A DNA stretch of 64,000 bases from an uncultured Alphaproteobacteria bacterium (GTDB lineage: Bacteria; Pseudomonadota; Alphaproteobacteria; UBA7985), in contig CAJQLX010000014.1 of the NCBI GenBank assembly GCA_905479265.1, positions 73,082 through 137,081 of the forward strand. Direction: 5' to 3'. Both the position numbers and the translations under genes were made by a program. This document shows positions 1 to 10,452 of the stretch, in pieces (position 1 is the stretch's first letter; the number at the start of each line of letters is the position of its first letter). The notes under the pieces are model-generated. The model searched no databases, was not told the DNA's origin, and saw only the letters and a list, made by a program, of their open reading frames with translations.

Positions 1-199
1 AGGCGTGGCCGGACCGGGCGGCGGTACGGCTGATAAGCCGGTGGGCCGGATCTACCTTGCCCTAGCAAGTCCAACCGGCGAGCGCGGCGCTGAATTTAAC
101 TTTGATGGCGACCGAGACGCCGTGCGGGATCAGACGGTTGCAGCGGCGCTGGAGGCATTGTTGGCCGTGGCCGACGACGACCCAGCCGGATCGCCATAA
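1..199 (+). CDS. cinA: CinA C-terminal / nicotinamide-nucleotide amidohydrolase (PncC) family protein, 3' fragment
   Basis: Frame runs off the left edge: GVAGPGGGTADKPVGRIYLALASPTG...FDGDRDAVRDQTVAAALEAL matches the CinA C-terminal signature (GPGGGT..KPVG, GdR..vR). Truncated by the window start. Confidence 0.85.
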   Translation, partial: GVAGPGGGTADKPVGRIYLALASPTGERGAEFNFDGDRDAVRDQTVAAALEALLAVADDDPAGSP

Positions 200-627
200 C
201 GCTGATACGCGCGCTTTTCAAACGCACCAATCAGGCGTTTCTGCGCCTCTTCAAAAAACGGCTCAATCAGTCGCTGGAGCAAAGCGCTGCGGAAAGCAAA
301 ATCGACGTAGATGTCGATCTCCGTGCTCTTGCCGTCGTCAGCCAACCGAAACCGCCAGTTGTTCGTCAGATGCTTGAACGGCCCTTCAACCAGCGCTGTA
401 TCGATGGTTAGATTGGGACGATCCAAGCTCACGCGCGAGGTGAACCGCTCGCGCACCATCTTGAAGCCGATAACCAGATCCGCAACGACATGGGTCTCTG
501 ACTTCTCCCGAATCCGACTGGCAACACACCACGGCAGGAATTCGGGATAGGCAGCCACGTCCACCACGAGATCGAACATTTGTTCGGGTAGAAACGGAAC
601 TATTCGAGTTTGCTTAACAACTGGCAT
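130..627 (-). CDS. ratA: RatA/Coq10-type START-domain protein
   Basis: MPVVKQTRIVPFLPEQMFDLVVDVAAYPEFLPWC... typical of the COQ10/RatA family; ORF extends to 636 but the internal Met (627) fits homologues better. Located next to lipA. Confidence 0.85.
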   Translation of the reverse strand: MPVVKQTRIVPFLPEQMFDLVVDVAAYPEFLPWCVASRIREKSETHVVADLVIGFKMVRERFTSRVSLDRPNLTIDTALVEGPFKHLTNNWRFRLADDGKSTEIDIYVDFAFRSALLQRLIEPFFEEAQKRLIGAFEKRAYQRYGDPAGSSSATANNASSAAATV

Positions 628-638
628 ACCTTGCACCT

Positions 639-1595
639 ATGACTCCGCCTTGGCGAATACAAGACTTGATTGGTTGCTGCGCGCTTTTGACAGCTTTGCT
701 TGCCACGCCGGTCCCTCGGGCGCAGGCGCTCGAAGTGCTGGGTGGCAAGACGCCGCAACCGCTGTTACTGGCCGACCATCACGCGGATCTGACAGCAATC
801 GCCGCGTCCTTGGGGCGGATGGTTTTTGACACCAGCGATGGGTCTGAAACGGCGCAGCGCGTGGTCACGGCGACGCTAATCGGCCCTGATTTACTGCTGA
901 CCACGTCCCATGCCTTTTATGACACACAGCAGCGTCGGGGGGAGCGGCGCGCAGAAATGCGCCCGTCTTGCGACATTCAGCATGAAACGCGCGATTTTCG
1001 CACCGTAACGTGCACGAACATGCGCTTTCTTCCAGCCTTTGCCCGAACCACCGCCGATACCGGGGCGCGCGCGGTCCGCAACTGCCTGCACTTTGCCGCC
1101 TACCCGGGCGCAGATGGGCTGGCGCAGGAAGCGCTATGCCGCCTTGCGCGCCCCGCACTTGTGCCAAAGCCCGCGCTGGCGCTTGGCGCGCCGGAACCGA
1201 CCGAACCAGCGCTGGTTCCCTTCATGGCGCAACGGTCACGGGATACGGGCGAAAAGCGGTGGGATGCGGTTGTAGGGGATGAGTGTCGGTTGGTGCAGGA
1301 CCGATCTTTGCTGCGTCCGGGTTCTTTTGCGGGGCCATCGGGGCACGCTTTGCGGCACTATTGCGCGATTTGGTCCGGCGGATCGGGCGCACCCGTGCTG
1401 CAACGGGACCAACACGGTCAGTTTCGCATCGTCGGGATCCATTTGGGAGAACGCTACCGCGCCCAAGACATCATCCGGCGGATCGGTACGCGCCAGTTTA
1501 TCGCGCCGCACCAGTTCAAAGGGCGCAACGCCAACGTCGGCGTCAGCACTGACCGGGTTGGTGCATTAATCGACGCGCTGTCCGCGCTACGCTGA
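639..1595 (+). CDS. Secreted trypsin-like serine protease
   Basis: N-terminal signal-peptide-like segment; [10 protein letters not shown] (His motif) and [14 protein letters not shown] (Ser motif GxSGxP). Confidence 0.7.
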   Translation: MTPPWRIQDLIGCCALLTALLATPVPRAQALEVLGGKTPQPLLLADHHADLTAIAASLGRMVFDTSDGSETAQRVVTATLIGPDLLLTTSHAFYDTQQRRGERRAEMRPSCDIQHETRDFRTVTCTNMRFLPAFARTTADTGARAVRNCLHFAAYPGADGLAQEALCRLARPALVPKPALALGAPEPTEPALVPFMAQRSRDTGEKRWDAVVGDECRLVQDRSLLRPGSFAGPSGHALRHYCAIWSGGSGAPVLQRDQHGQFRIVGIHLGERYRAQDIIRRIGTRQFIAPHQFKGRNANVGVSTDRVGALIDALSALR

Positions 1596-2516
1596 TCGCG
1601 CCCGCGCCGCCCGCAGCTGCGCAAAGTCTTCACCCGCGTGATAGGACGAACGGGTCAGCGGGGTTGCAGAAACCATCAGAAACCCCTTCCCGTAGGCCAT
1701 CGCCTCATAGTCCTTGAACGCGTCAGGGGTGATGAAGTCAGCAACCGCGTGGTGCTTTGGCGTTGGCTGCAAATATTGGCCGATGGTCAGGAAATCAACC
1801 TCAGCCGCCCGCAAATCGTCCATCACCTGCGCCACTTCCGCCTTCCGCTCGCCCAAGCCAACCATAATGCCAGACTTGGTGAAGGCTTGCGGATCGCGCT
1901 CCTTCACGTTTGCCAGCAACCGCAGCGATTCGAAGTACCGCGCGCCGGGCCGAACTTCGGCGTAAAGCCCTGGCACGGTTTCGAGATTGTGGTTGAACAC
2001 GTCGGGCTTGGCGTCGGCGACAACTTTCCACGCGTCCCGCTTCCGCAGGAAATCCGGGGTTAGAACTTCGATGGTTGTGGTCGGTGAAGCCTGCCGGATT
2101 GCATTGATCGTTTCGGCGAAGTGACCGGCGCCGCCATCGTCCAAGTCGTCTCGGTCAACAGAGGTGATGACCACGTGACTGAGGCCCATCTCCTTAACCG
2201 CCTGTGCAACGTTTGTCGGCTCAAACGGATTCAGCGCCCCCGGCTTGCCCGTCGTGACGTTGCAGAAGGTACAGGCCCGCGTGCAGACCTCGCCCATGAT
2301 CATCATCGTCGCGTGCTTCTTGGACCAGCATTCGCCGATGTTCGGACAGCTCGCTTCCTCGCACACCGTCGTCAGAGACAAGGACCGCATCAAGTCGCGG
2401 GTTTCCTTGTAGCCCTGAGACGTAGGAGCCTTCACCCGGATCCAGTCCGGCTTTTTTGGCTGTGGCGCACTGTCGGGGCGGTGCGCCTTTTCCGGGTGGC
2501 GAAGCTGCTCTGTCAT
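1587..2516 (-). CDS. lipA: Lipoyl synthase
   Basis: [13 protein letters not shown] and radical-SAM [10 protein letters not shown] motifs. Confidence 0.97.
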   Translation of the reverse strand: MTEQLRHPEKAHRPDSAPQPKKPDWIRVKAPTSQGYKETRDLMRSLSLTTVCEEASCPNIGECWSKKHATMMIMGEVCTRACTFCNVTTGKPGALNPFEPTNVAQAVKEMGLSHVVITSVDRDDLDDGGAGHFAETINAIRQASPTTTIEVLTPDFLRKRDAWKVVADAKPDVFNHNLETVPGLYAEVRPGARYFESLRLLANVKERDPQAFTKSGIMVGLGERKAEVAQVMDDLRAAEVDFLTIGQYLQPTPKHHAVADFITPDAFKDYEAMAYGKGFLMVSATPLTRSSYHAGEDFAQLRAARARSA

Positions 2517-2524
2517 TTGCTTTC

Positions 2525-3928
2525 CTAGAAATGAACCGCCTTGTCATAAGCATCCAAAACCGACTCATGCATCATCTCAGAGAGGGTTGGATGCGGGAAG
2601 ACGGTGTGCATCAGGTCTTGTTCCGTTGTCTCCAATGACTTGGCGATGCCAAAGCCTTGAATCAACTCCGTCACTTCGGCACCAATCATGTGCGCACCGA
2701 GCAGCTCACCGGTTTTGTCGTCAAAAACGGTTTTGACCAGACCCTCGGGCTCACCCAGCGCAATGGCTTTACCGTTGCCGACAAAGGGGAAGCGACCGAC
2801 GCGCACTTTGTGGCCCGCGTCCTTGGCTTGCGCCTCGGTAAACCCGACCGACGCCACTTGCGGACGGGCATAGGTACAGCCCGGCACGCCCGTTGTATCC
2901 AGCGGATGAACGCCCTCGACACCCGCGATCTTCTCAACCGCGATGATGCCTTCGTGAGAAGCCTTGTGCGCCAGCCACGGCGGACCGGTCAGGTCACCAA
3001 TGGCCCACACACCCGGCTCGCCCGTTTGGCCGTAAGGGTCAGTGTTGATGTGGCTGCGATCGACGGCAACCTTTGTGCCCTCAAGCCCGATGTCTTCGAC
3101 GTTGCCCACGATCCCAACCGCGGAGATCAGGCGATCAACCGTCATTTCCTGCGTCTTGCCATCGGCTGTTTCAATCGTCGCGGTCAGCGAGTCCGTCGCC
3201 TTTTTCACGCCCGTGACTTTGGCCGAGGTCATGATCTTGATACCGGCTTTGACAAACGCCTTGTGCGCCAGTGCGCTGATCTCTTCATCCTCGGCTGAGA
3301 GGATGCGATCCACAACCTCAACCACGGTGACATCAACGCCTAAATCATTGTAAAAACTGGCAAATTCGATACCGATCGCGCCGGAGCCAACCACCAGCAT
3401 CGACTTGGGCAGGCTTTCCGGCACCATGGCTTCGCGGTACGTCCAGATGAGCTTTCCGTCCGGCTCCAGCCCCGGCAGAACCCGCGCCCGTGCGCCCGTG
3501 GCCAGCAGCGTATTCTTGGCCGCCAGAACGGTTTTCTTACCGTCCTTGTCAGTGACTTCAACCTTGCCCTTACCGGCAAGTTTGCCACTGCCTTCGATGA
3601 CCGGCACTTTGTTCTTCTTAAGCAGGAAACCGACGCCTTGGGTCAGTTGCTTTGCAACACCGCGCGAGCGCTGGACAATCTTGTCCAGATCAAAGCTCAC
3701 GTTGCCCACGGACCAGCCGTAAGCCTCAGCATTTTGGATCAAGTGCCCCACTTCCGCCGAGCGCAGCAGCGCCTTTGTCGGAATACAGCCCCAGTTCAAG
3801 CAAATGCCGCCCAAGTGCTCACGCTCAACCACGCAAGCCTTCAGCCCCAGCTGCGCCGCACGAATTGCCGCGACATAGCCGCCGGGGCCGCCACCGATAA
3901 CGACGAGATCATAGGATGTATCAGCCAT
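2525..3928 (-). CDS. lpdA: Dihydrolipoyl dehydrogenase (E3)
   Basis: [33 protein letters not shown] redox-active disulfide, C-terminal HPHPTLSE-type motif ([12 protein letters not shown]). Confidence 0.97.
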   Translation of the reverse strand: MADTSYDLVVIGGGPGGYVAAIRAAQLGLKACVVEREHLGGICLNWGCIPTKALLRSAEVGHLIQNAEAYGWSVGNVSFDLDKIVQRSRGVAKQLTQGVGFLLKKNKVPVIEGSGKLAGKGKVEVTDKDGKKTVLAAKNTLLATGARARVLPGLEPDGKLIWTYREAMVPESLPKSMLVVGSGAIGIEFASFYNDLGVDVTVVEVVDRILSAEDEEISALAHKAFVKAGIKIMTSAKVTGVKKATDSLTATIETADGKTQEMTVDRLISAVGIVGNVEDIGLEGTKVAVDRSHINTDPYGQTGEPGVWAIGDLTGPPWLAHKASHEGIIAVEKIAGVEGVHPLDTTGVPGCTYARPQVASVGFTEAQAKDAGHKVRVGRFPFVGNGKAIALGEPEGLVKTVFDDKTGELLGAHMIGAEVTELIQGFGIAKSLETTEQDLMHTVFPHPTLSEMMHESVLDAYDKAVHF

Positions 3929-3943
3929 AGTTTTTGCAGTCTC

Positions 3944-5278
3944 CTAGAGCAACATCGAGAGTGGATTTTCCAGACGCTTCTGGAAAGCATTGAGCCAGCG
4001 CGCACCAACCGCGCCATCGACCACACGGTGGTCACAGGACAACGTCGCCGACATCACGGTTGCAATGCCCAGCTCGTCCCCCGCGTCCGTGGTCCGAACC
4101 ACAGGCCGCTTTTCGCCTTTACCTACGGCCAAAATCGCCCCGTGAGGTGGGTTGATCACCGCCGCAAACTCGCGCACGCCAAACATGCCAAGGTTGGAAA
4201 TCGAGAACGTACCGCCCTGATACTCATGAGGCTTCAGTTTGCCTTCTCGGGCGCGGGTTGCGAGATCGATCATTTCCGCGCTGATGGTGGACAGCGACTT
4301 GGACTGTGCGTCGCGGATCACGGGTGTGATCAAGCCACCATCGGTGGCGACAGCGACGGCAACATCCGCAGACTGGTACTTGAGGATTGCGTCCCCGGCC
4401 CAGCTTGCGTTGGTATCCGGCTCGTCGATCAGGGCTTTGGCCGACGCGAGGATGATCATGTCGTTGACCGATATTTTCACGCCTTCTGGCACCGCTGCAT
4501 TCACTTGCTTGCGCATGGCGAGCAGCGCATCGAGTTCGATGTCTACGGTCAGATAGAAATGCGGCACGGTTTGCTTGGCTTCGACCAAGCGCCGCGCGAT
4601 GGTTTTCCGCATGCCTGAGGCTGGAATTTCTTCGTACACCATGTCCAGCTGGCCGGCGATCTTGCGCGGATCAGGCCCAGCGCCAATCGCCATGGGCGCA
4701 CCGCCAGAGGCCGCAGGTTTAGCCGCTGCCGCCCCTGCTTTACCGGTGCCAGCCGCCATCGCAGCCTCAACATCGCGCTTCACCACGCGGCCATTTGGAC
4801 CCGTGCCTGAAAGCGCGCCAAGATCAATGCCGTTTTGGCCAGCAATCCGACGCGCCAGTGGCGAGGAGAACACGCGCTTGCCCGGCGACGGCACAGCCGC
4901 CGAAACGGGAGCCGTTTCCTGCGCCTTTTCCGGCTTAGGAGCAGGAACAGGAGCGGGAGCAGATTCAGCAGGAGCAGATGCGGGAGCCGGCGCAGGCGCA
5001 CCGCCACTGCCCGCCTGAACCGAACCGGGGTCTTCGCCCTCTTCTGCCAACACAGCAATCACCGCGTTTACCGCAACGCCTTCGGTGCCTTCAGCCACCA
5101 AAATCTTGGCAATCACACCTTCATCAACCGCTTCGACTTCCATGGTCGCCTTGTCGGTTTCGATTTCGGCGATGACATCGCCGCTGGAGACTTGGTCGCC
5201 TTCCTTGACCAGCCATTTGGCCAAGTTTCCTTCCTCCATTGTTGGGGAAAGCGCAGGCATGAGAATATCGACTGACAT
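3944..5278 (-). CDS. pdhC: Pyruvate dehydrogenase dihydrolipoyllysine acetyltransferase (E2)
   Basis: Lipoyl domain ([11 protein letters not shown]), peripheral-subunit-binding domain ([16 protein letters not shown]), catalytic [15 protein letters not shown]. Confidence 0.96.
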   Translation of the reverse strand: MSVDILMPALSPTMEEGNLAKWLVKEGDQVSSGDVIAEIETDKATMEVEAVDEGVIAKILVAEGTEGVAVNAVIAVLAEEGEDPGSVQAGSGGAPAPAPASAPAESAPAPVPAPKPEKAQETAPVSAAVPSPGKRVFSSPLARRIAGQNGIDLGALSGTGPNGRVVKRDVEAAMAAGTGKAGAAAAKPAASGGAPMAIGAGPDPRKIAGQLDMVYEEIPASGMRKTIARRLVEAKQTVPHFYLTVDIELDALLAMRKQVNAAVPEGVKISVNDMIILASAKALIDEPDTNASWAGDAILKYQSADVAVAVATDGGLITPVIRDAQSKSLSTISAEMIDLATRAREGKLKPHEYQGGTFSISNLGMFGVREFAAVINPPHGAILAVGKGEKRPVVRTTDAGDELGIATVMSATLSCDHRVVDGAVGARWLNAFQKRLENPLSMLL

Positions 5279-5283
5279 GGTGC

Positions 5284-6669
5284 TTAAGCCTCCGTGTACG
5301 TCACGGCACGAGCAGCGGCGACAATGTCATCCGGCCCGGGCAGCGTGAGCTGTTCGAGGTTGGCAGCGTAGGGCATGGGAACGTCCTTGGCGCAAACCCG
5401 TGCAACGGGTGCATCGAGGTAATCAAACGCCTGTTCCATCACCCGCATGGCGATTTCCGCGCCAACACCGGATTGGCCCCAGCCTTCTTCCGCCGTGACC
5501 AGCCGGTTTGTCTTGCGCACAGACTCCAAAATCGTCGCGGTGTCCAAGGGGCGGATGGTACGCAGATCAATGACTTCCGCAGAAATCCCCTGTTCTTCCA
5601 GCATCTTAGCTGCTTCGAGCGCTTTTCCAACCATGATCGAGAACGCCGTGATCGTCACGTCTGTTCCCGCGCGAACAACCTTGGCTTTGCCGATGGGCAC
5701 CGTCCAATCGTCCGTATCCGGCACATCAAACTTCTGGCCGTAGAGCAATTCGTTTTCGAGGAAAACAATCGGGTTGGGGTCGCGAATGGCGGACTTGAGC
5801 AGCCCCTTTGCATCCGCCGCTGAATAGGGCGAAACCACCTTCAAACCCGGAATGTGGGAATACCACGCCGCATAGCACTGCGAGTGCTGAGCCGCCACAC
5901 GCGCCGCTGCGCCATTTGGCCCCCGGAACACCATGGGCGATTGAATAGCCCCGCCGGACATATACAGCGTTTTGGCCGCTGAGTTGATGATGTGATCAAT
6001 CGCTTGCATGGCGAAGTTGAACGTCATGAACTCGACGATTGGACGAAGTCCAGCCATCGCCGCCCCGGTGCCGATACCGGCAAAGCCGTATTCGGTGATG
6101 GGCGTATCAATGACCCGGCGCGCCCCGAACTCGTCGAGCAAGCCTTGGCTCACCTTGTACGCGCCCTGATATTCGGCAACTTCTTCGCCCATCAGGAACA
6201 CACGATCATCGCCGCGCATTTCTTCGGCCATCGCGTCGCGCAGGGCTTCACGCACTGTCGTTTCGACCATCGCTCCGTCCCATTCGGGCTCTGGCTGCGC
6301 AACCTCAACCGGGGCTTTCGCTGCGGCAGGAACGGACGCAGGCGCAGCGGCTGGTGCCGGTGTTGATTCAGCAGCTGGTGCTGCTGCCGCTGCGGCGTTG
6401 TTGGCGGTCGCGGTGGAGGCGTCTTCGCCTTCTTCGGCCAGAACAGCAATCACAGCGTTAACCGCAACGCCCTCGGCACCCTCGGCAACCATCAATTTGG
6501 CGACAACACCCTCATCGACGGCTTCGACTTCCATCGTTGCTTTGTCGGTTTCGATTTCGGCGATGATGTCCCCGCTGGAAACCGTATCGCCCTCTTTCAC
6601 CAGCCATTTGGCCAGTGTGCCCTCTTCCATCGTCGGCGACAGGGCCGGCATCAGAATATCAATACTCAT
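5284..6669 (-). CDS. pdhB: Pyruvate dehydrogenase E1 beta subunit with N-terminal lipoyl domain
   Basis: N-terminal lipoyl domain ([15 protein letters not shown]) followed by an E1-beta transketolase domain ([13 protein letters not shown]...[17 protein letters not shown]). Confidence 0.96.
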   Translation of the reverse strand: MSIDILMPALSPTMEEGTLAKWLVKEGDTVSSGDIIAEIETDKATMEVEAVDEGVVAKLMVAEGAEGVAVNAVIAVLAEEGEDASTATANNAAAAAAPAAESTPAPAAAPASVPAAAKAPVEVAQPEPEWDGAMVETTVREALRDAMAEEMRGDDRVFLMGEEVAEYQGAYKVSQGLLDEFGARRVIDTPITEYGFAGIGTGAAMAGLRPIVEFMTFNFAMQAIDHIINSAAKTLYMSGGAIQSPMVFRGPNGAAARVAAQHSQCYAAWYSHIPGLKVVSPYSAADAKGLLKSAIRDPNPIVFLENELLYGQKFDVPDTDDWTVPIGKAKVVRAGTDVTITAFSIMVGKALEAAKMLEEQGISAEVIDLRTIRPLDTATILESVRKTNRLVTAEEGWGQSGVGAEIAMRVMEQAFDYLDAPVARVCAKDVPMPYAANLEQLTLPGPDDIVAAARAVTYTEA

Positions 6670-6687
6670 GGTCGTGATTCCCCTGTC

Positions 6688-7701
6688 TTAGGCTTCAAGA
6701 TAAACGTCGGTGTAAAGTTCTTCAGGCGCTGGCTCTGGCGAGGCCTGGGAGAAGTCCGCTGACTTGGCAACAATGGCTTTGACGTCCTTGTCGATCGCCT
6801 TCAGCCCCGCTTCGTCGATGATACCGCCCTCAAGCAGCCGTTCGCGCAGGCGCTCAATCGGATCTTGCTCGGTGCGGTACTTCTGCACTTCTTCTTTGGT
6901 GCGATACTTTGCCGGGTCAGACATGGAGTGGCCGCGGTAGCGATAGGTCATCGCTTCCAACACAAACGGACCTTTGCCCGAGCGCACGTGCTTAACCGCC
7001 TTCGCAGCTTCCGTCGCCATGGCTTCCACGTCCATGCCATCCACCCGCGCACCGGGAATACCGTAAGGCTTGCCCCGTGCCGCATAGTCGGTGATCGCAG
7101 CGGCGCGCTCGTTGGATGTTCCCATCGCATAGCGGTTGTTTTCGCACACGAACAAGATTGGCAACTGCCACAGCGACGCCATGTTCATCGTTTCGGCAAC
7201 CTGCCCCTGATTGGCGGCGCCGTCACCGTAGTAAGCGACTGAAATACCGCCATCATCGTTGTATTTGTGCGCAAAGGCCAAACCCGCGCCCAGCGACACT
7301 TGAGCCGCAACAATCCCGTGGCCACCAAAGAAGCGCTTTTCGGTGGAGAACATGTGCATCGAGCCGCCCTTCCCCTTGGAATAGCCGCCCGACCGTCCCG
7401 TCAGCTCTGCCATCACGCCATCTGGGTCCATACCCGTCGCCAACATGTGGCCGTGGTCGCGGTAGCCGGTGATGACGCTGTCCTTGCCCGTTTCCAACTC
7501 ATGCTGGATCCCGACAACCACGGCTTCTTGCCCGATATACAAGTGACAGAAGCCGCCGATGAGCCCCATACCGTAGAGCTGCCCAGCCTTTTCTTCGAAA
7601 CGGCGGATAAGCAGCATGTCTTCGTAGAATTTGGTGAGCTGCGCGTCGTCAAATTGCTTATTGGACGTGCGTTTCGCGGATTTTCGCGCTGTTGTCGCCA
7701 T
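6688..7701 (-). CDS. pdhA: Pyruvate dehydrogenase E1 alpha subunit
   Basis: ThDP motif GDGAANQGQVAETMNMA, RYRGHSMSDPAKYR. Confidence 0.97.
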   Translation of the reverse strand: MATTARKSAKRTSNKQFDDAQLTKFYEDMLLIRRFEEKAGQLYGMGLIGGFCHLYIGQEAVVVGIQHELETGKDSVITGYRDHGHMLATGMDPDGVMAELTGRSGGYSKGKGGSMHMFSTEKRFFGGHGIVAAQVSLGAGLAFAHKYNDDGGISVAYYGDGAANQGQVAETMNMASLWQLPILFVCENNRYAMGTSNERAAAITDYAARGKPYGIPGARVDGMDVEAMATEAAKAVKHVRSGKGPFVLEAMTYRYRGHSMSDPAKYRTKEEVQKYRTEQDPIERLRERLLEGGIIDEAGLKAIDKDVKAIVAKSADFSQASPEPAPEELYTDVYLEA

Positions 7702-7824
7702 GTCTTCGCCTCTGCGGGAGTGAAATCGCTTAGTGAGAGGCTAAAATACGCTATTTTTTGATTAAAACAATGGCGTCTATTTTACTGATATATAATACTT
7801 TTTTTGACTTTAACCGTATAGTGG

Positions 7825-8142
7825 TTAATCGTCCTCTTTGTGCAGGATAATCATCTCATCCTCTCGCACGTATCCCAATTCAATCCGCGCCCGCTCTTCG
7901 AGCATGTCGATATCAATCGGCGTGTCGTTCAGCAATTCGACATCACGCTCCAGCGCGACTTTCTCAACTTCTAGGTCGGCAAGGATAACCGTTGCGTCGT
8001 TCAGTTCCCGCTTGATGGCCATAAATGCCAGCAATCCGCGTTCTCCGGTCACCAGATGGAAGATGAAGTACAGGGCCGTTGCGGTGAAAATCGCAACTGG
8101 CAAATAAGTGCGTGCAATTTGTGCGAGACGTAAAGCGAGCAT
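7825..8142 (-). CDS. ftsB: FtsB/DivIC-like septum formation initiator
   Basis: 105 aa, single N-terminal TM plus coiled coil, ERARIELGYVREDEMI; located upstream of pdhA as in many alphaproteobacteria. Confidence 0.85.
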   Translation of the reverse strand: MLALRLAQIARTYLPVAIFTATALYFIFHLVTGERGLLAFMAIKRELNDATVILADLEVEKVALERDVELLNDTPIDIDMLEERARIELGYVREDEMIILHKEDD

Positions 8143-8269
8143 GAGCAGTCTTTGAAATCGGTGAGCGGACTTTGGAAAAGCCCTTTAAATACGGGGTTTA
8201 TGCCTTAATTTTGCGCATAATATAGCCTAGCCGTTGCGGTATGGCGACCCCTCACGTAGGTCAAACACG

Positions 8270-9319
8270 ATGAAGACCGAACTTGACCCCTCGAACGCGC
8301 CCCACAGAGACACCCTGCACGCCTTGGGCTGGCAGGATCGCGTCCTGCTTGCACCCATGTCTGGCGTAACCGATCGCCCCTTCCGCGATTACATCCGTAA
8401 TTTAGGTCAGGGGCAGGTTGTGACTGAAATGATTGCCTCAGAGGCGGCCATTCGGCAGGTCAAAGACAGCAGAAAACTCAATCAAGCCATTGATGATGAA
8501 CCCGGAATCATTGTTCAGCTGGCCGGGACTGAACCGGACCTCATCGCCGAGGCGGCACGGATCATGGAGGGCCGCGGCGCTCACACCATCGATTTGAACT
8601 TTGGATGCCCGGCGCGCAAAGTCGTCACTAAGGCCAGCGGCTCCGCCCTGATGCGACACGAGAGCCTGTGCGCCGACATCTTCGAGACTGTGCGCGCCGC
8701 CATTTCAGTGCCTTTGACCGTCAAGATGCGACTGGGCTGGGACGACCAGAGCTTTAACGCACCAAAACTCGCGAAAATGGCTGAAGAATCGGGACTTAAC
8801 GGAATTACGGTTCACGGGCGGACACGGTGCCAATTCTACAAGGGCCAAGCGGACTGGGCCAAAGTTGGCGACGTACGCCGCGCCACGTCTTTACCGCTGT
8901 TGGTCAATGGTGACATTTGCAGCCTTGCCGACGCGGATGAGGCCTTGAGGCACTCCGGTGCGGCGGGTGTGATGATCGGCCGCGCAGCACAGGATCAGCC
9001 TTGGCTGCTGGATCAGGCCGTCGATCATTTGGCAGGCAGGAAACCTCGGCCCACGCCAGGCGCCACCGAGCGCGAAGCGGGCTTGTTTGACCTGCTGGAG
9101 CGCATGCTCGCCTACCACGGCACCGCCCACGGTCTGCGACAGGCCCGAAAGCATGTATCTTCAGCGCTGGTCGGAATCGACGACGCTGGCGCTTTTCGAA
9201 AAGCGGCAAACACCACGGATGACCCCTCTGTCATGTTCGCGGTCATAAAGGACTTCTTTGCTCAGGCAGCAGCGTGTGAGCAGGCAACCCCCAAGTCAGA
9301 TATGGCTTTAGCAGCATGA
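8270..9319 (+). CDS. dusB: tRNA-dihydrouridine synthase (NifR3/DusB family)
   Basis: LAPMSGVTDRPFR, IDLNFGCPARKVV, ITVHGRTRCQFYKG; upstream of ntrB. Start taken at 8270 rather than the ORF start 8234. Confidence 0.95.
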   Translation: MKTELDPSNAPHRDTLHALGWQDRVLLAPMSGVTDRPFRDYIRNLGQGQVVTEMIASEAAIRQVKDSRKLNQAIDDEPGIIVQLAGTEPDLIAEAARIMEGRGAHTIDLNFGCPARKVVTKASGSALMRHESLCADIFETVRAAISVPLTVKMRLGWDDQSFNAPKLAKMAEESGLNGITVHGRTRCQFYKGQADWAKVGDVRRATSLPLLVNGDICSLADADEALRHSGAAGVMIGRAAQDQPWLLDQAVDHLAGRKPRPTPGATEREAGLFDLLERMLAYHGTAHGLRQARKHVSSALVGIDDAGAFRKAANTTDDPSVMFAVIKDFFAQAAACEQATPKSDMALAA

Positions 9320-9326
9320 CCCAGAC

Positions 9327-10406
9327 ATGAAACTCACAACAGACACCATTCTTGAGGGCTTGCCTCATCCCATTTTGGTCCTCGATGGCGACGACTTGAT
9401 CAGCTACGCCAATCCCGCCGGGGAAGACCTGCTTCAACTCTCGCTGGATATGCTGCAAGGCACGAAACTGACGGACTACGTGCCTGAAGATAACCCCCTG
9501 ATCAGCCTGATCTCGCTATCGCGCAGCCGTCGAAACTCGGCCAGCGACTTCGATATTCGCCTCGAAAGCCCACGCATCGGCGAGCGCAACGTCACGGCGC
9601 ACGTTGCACCGCTGGCCACGGGCGGCGCAGGAACCTACAGCGGCGCTATGGTCATCAGCCTGCTGCCGCGCGGCATGTCCGATGCTTTGGACCAGCAATT
9701 AACCAACATGAACGCCGGGCGCTCGATGTCGTCGATGGGGTCGATGTTGGCGCATGAAATTAAGAACCCGCTTGCCGGGATGAAGGGCGCGGCGCAGCTG
9801 CTGTCGCTGAGCATCGAAGACGAAGAAGACCGGCAACTCACCGTCCTGATCGAAGAAGAAACCGACCGCATTGCCGGCTTGATTGAGCGGATGGAGGCCT
9901 TTGGGAACTTCGAGAGCAGCGTGGCCGAGCCGGTCAACATCCACGAAGTGCTCAATCATGCCCTCGCGCTCGCAGAAAACAGTTTCGGCGCTGGCGTCAC
10001 CTTCCATCAGGACTATGACCCGTCTTTGCCTGACGTGGCGGGGCACAAGGATTCGCTGATCCAAGTGGTTTTGAACCTGATCAAGAACGCCTGCGAAGCG
10101 GCGCCGGATGACCGGGGTGAAGTCACCCTGTCCACCCGTTACCGCCTCGGGACTCGGATTGCGCCCGCCGGATCGGGCGAGCGCGTCGAATTGCCGCTTC
10201 ATGTCATGGTTACAGACAACGGCTCCGGCATCCCCGAAACACTGGGCGACGCCATCTTTGACCCCTTTGTGACCAGCAACAAGGCCAAGGGTACAGGCTT
10301 GGGATTGGCCTTGGTCTCAAAGCTCACAGACGACATGGGCGGCTTTGTTGACTTTGAATCCGAGCCCGGCAAGACCGTTTTTCGCTTACAATTGCCCATG
10401 TATTGA
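9327..10406 (+). CDS. ntrB: Nitrogen regulation sensor histidine kinase NtrB
   Basis: PAS domain, H-box SMLAHEIKNPLAGMKGAAQLL, G-box TGLGLALVSKL; adjacent to ntrC. Confidence 0.95.
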   Translation: MKLTTDTILEGLPHPILVLDGDDLISYANPAGEDLLQLSLDMLQGTKLTDYVPEDNPLISLISLSRSRRNSASDFDIRLESPRIGERNVTAHVAPLATGGAGTYSGAMVISLLPRGMSDALDQQLTNMNAGRSMSSMGSMLAHEIKNPLAGMKGAAQLLSLSIEDEEDRQLTVLIEEETDRIAGLIERMEAFGNFESSVAEPVNIHEVLNHALALAENSFGAGVTFHQDYDPSLPDVAGHKDSLIQVVLNLIKNACEAAPDDRGEVTLSTRYRLGTRIAPAGSGERVELPLHVMVTDNGSGIPETLGDAIFDPFVTSNKAKGTGLGLALVSKLTDDMGGFVDFESEPGKTVFRLQLPMY

Positions 10407-10452
10407 GCATTTGGCCTTTGCGCATCGGTGAATTCAGGCTAGATGCTTAATT

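Noticed and set aside
3638-4618. 326-aa plus-strand ORF opposite lpdA/pdhC
   Set aside because: Antisense to two strongly supported genes; low-complexity, His/Arg-rich product typical of shadow ORFs.
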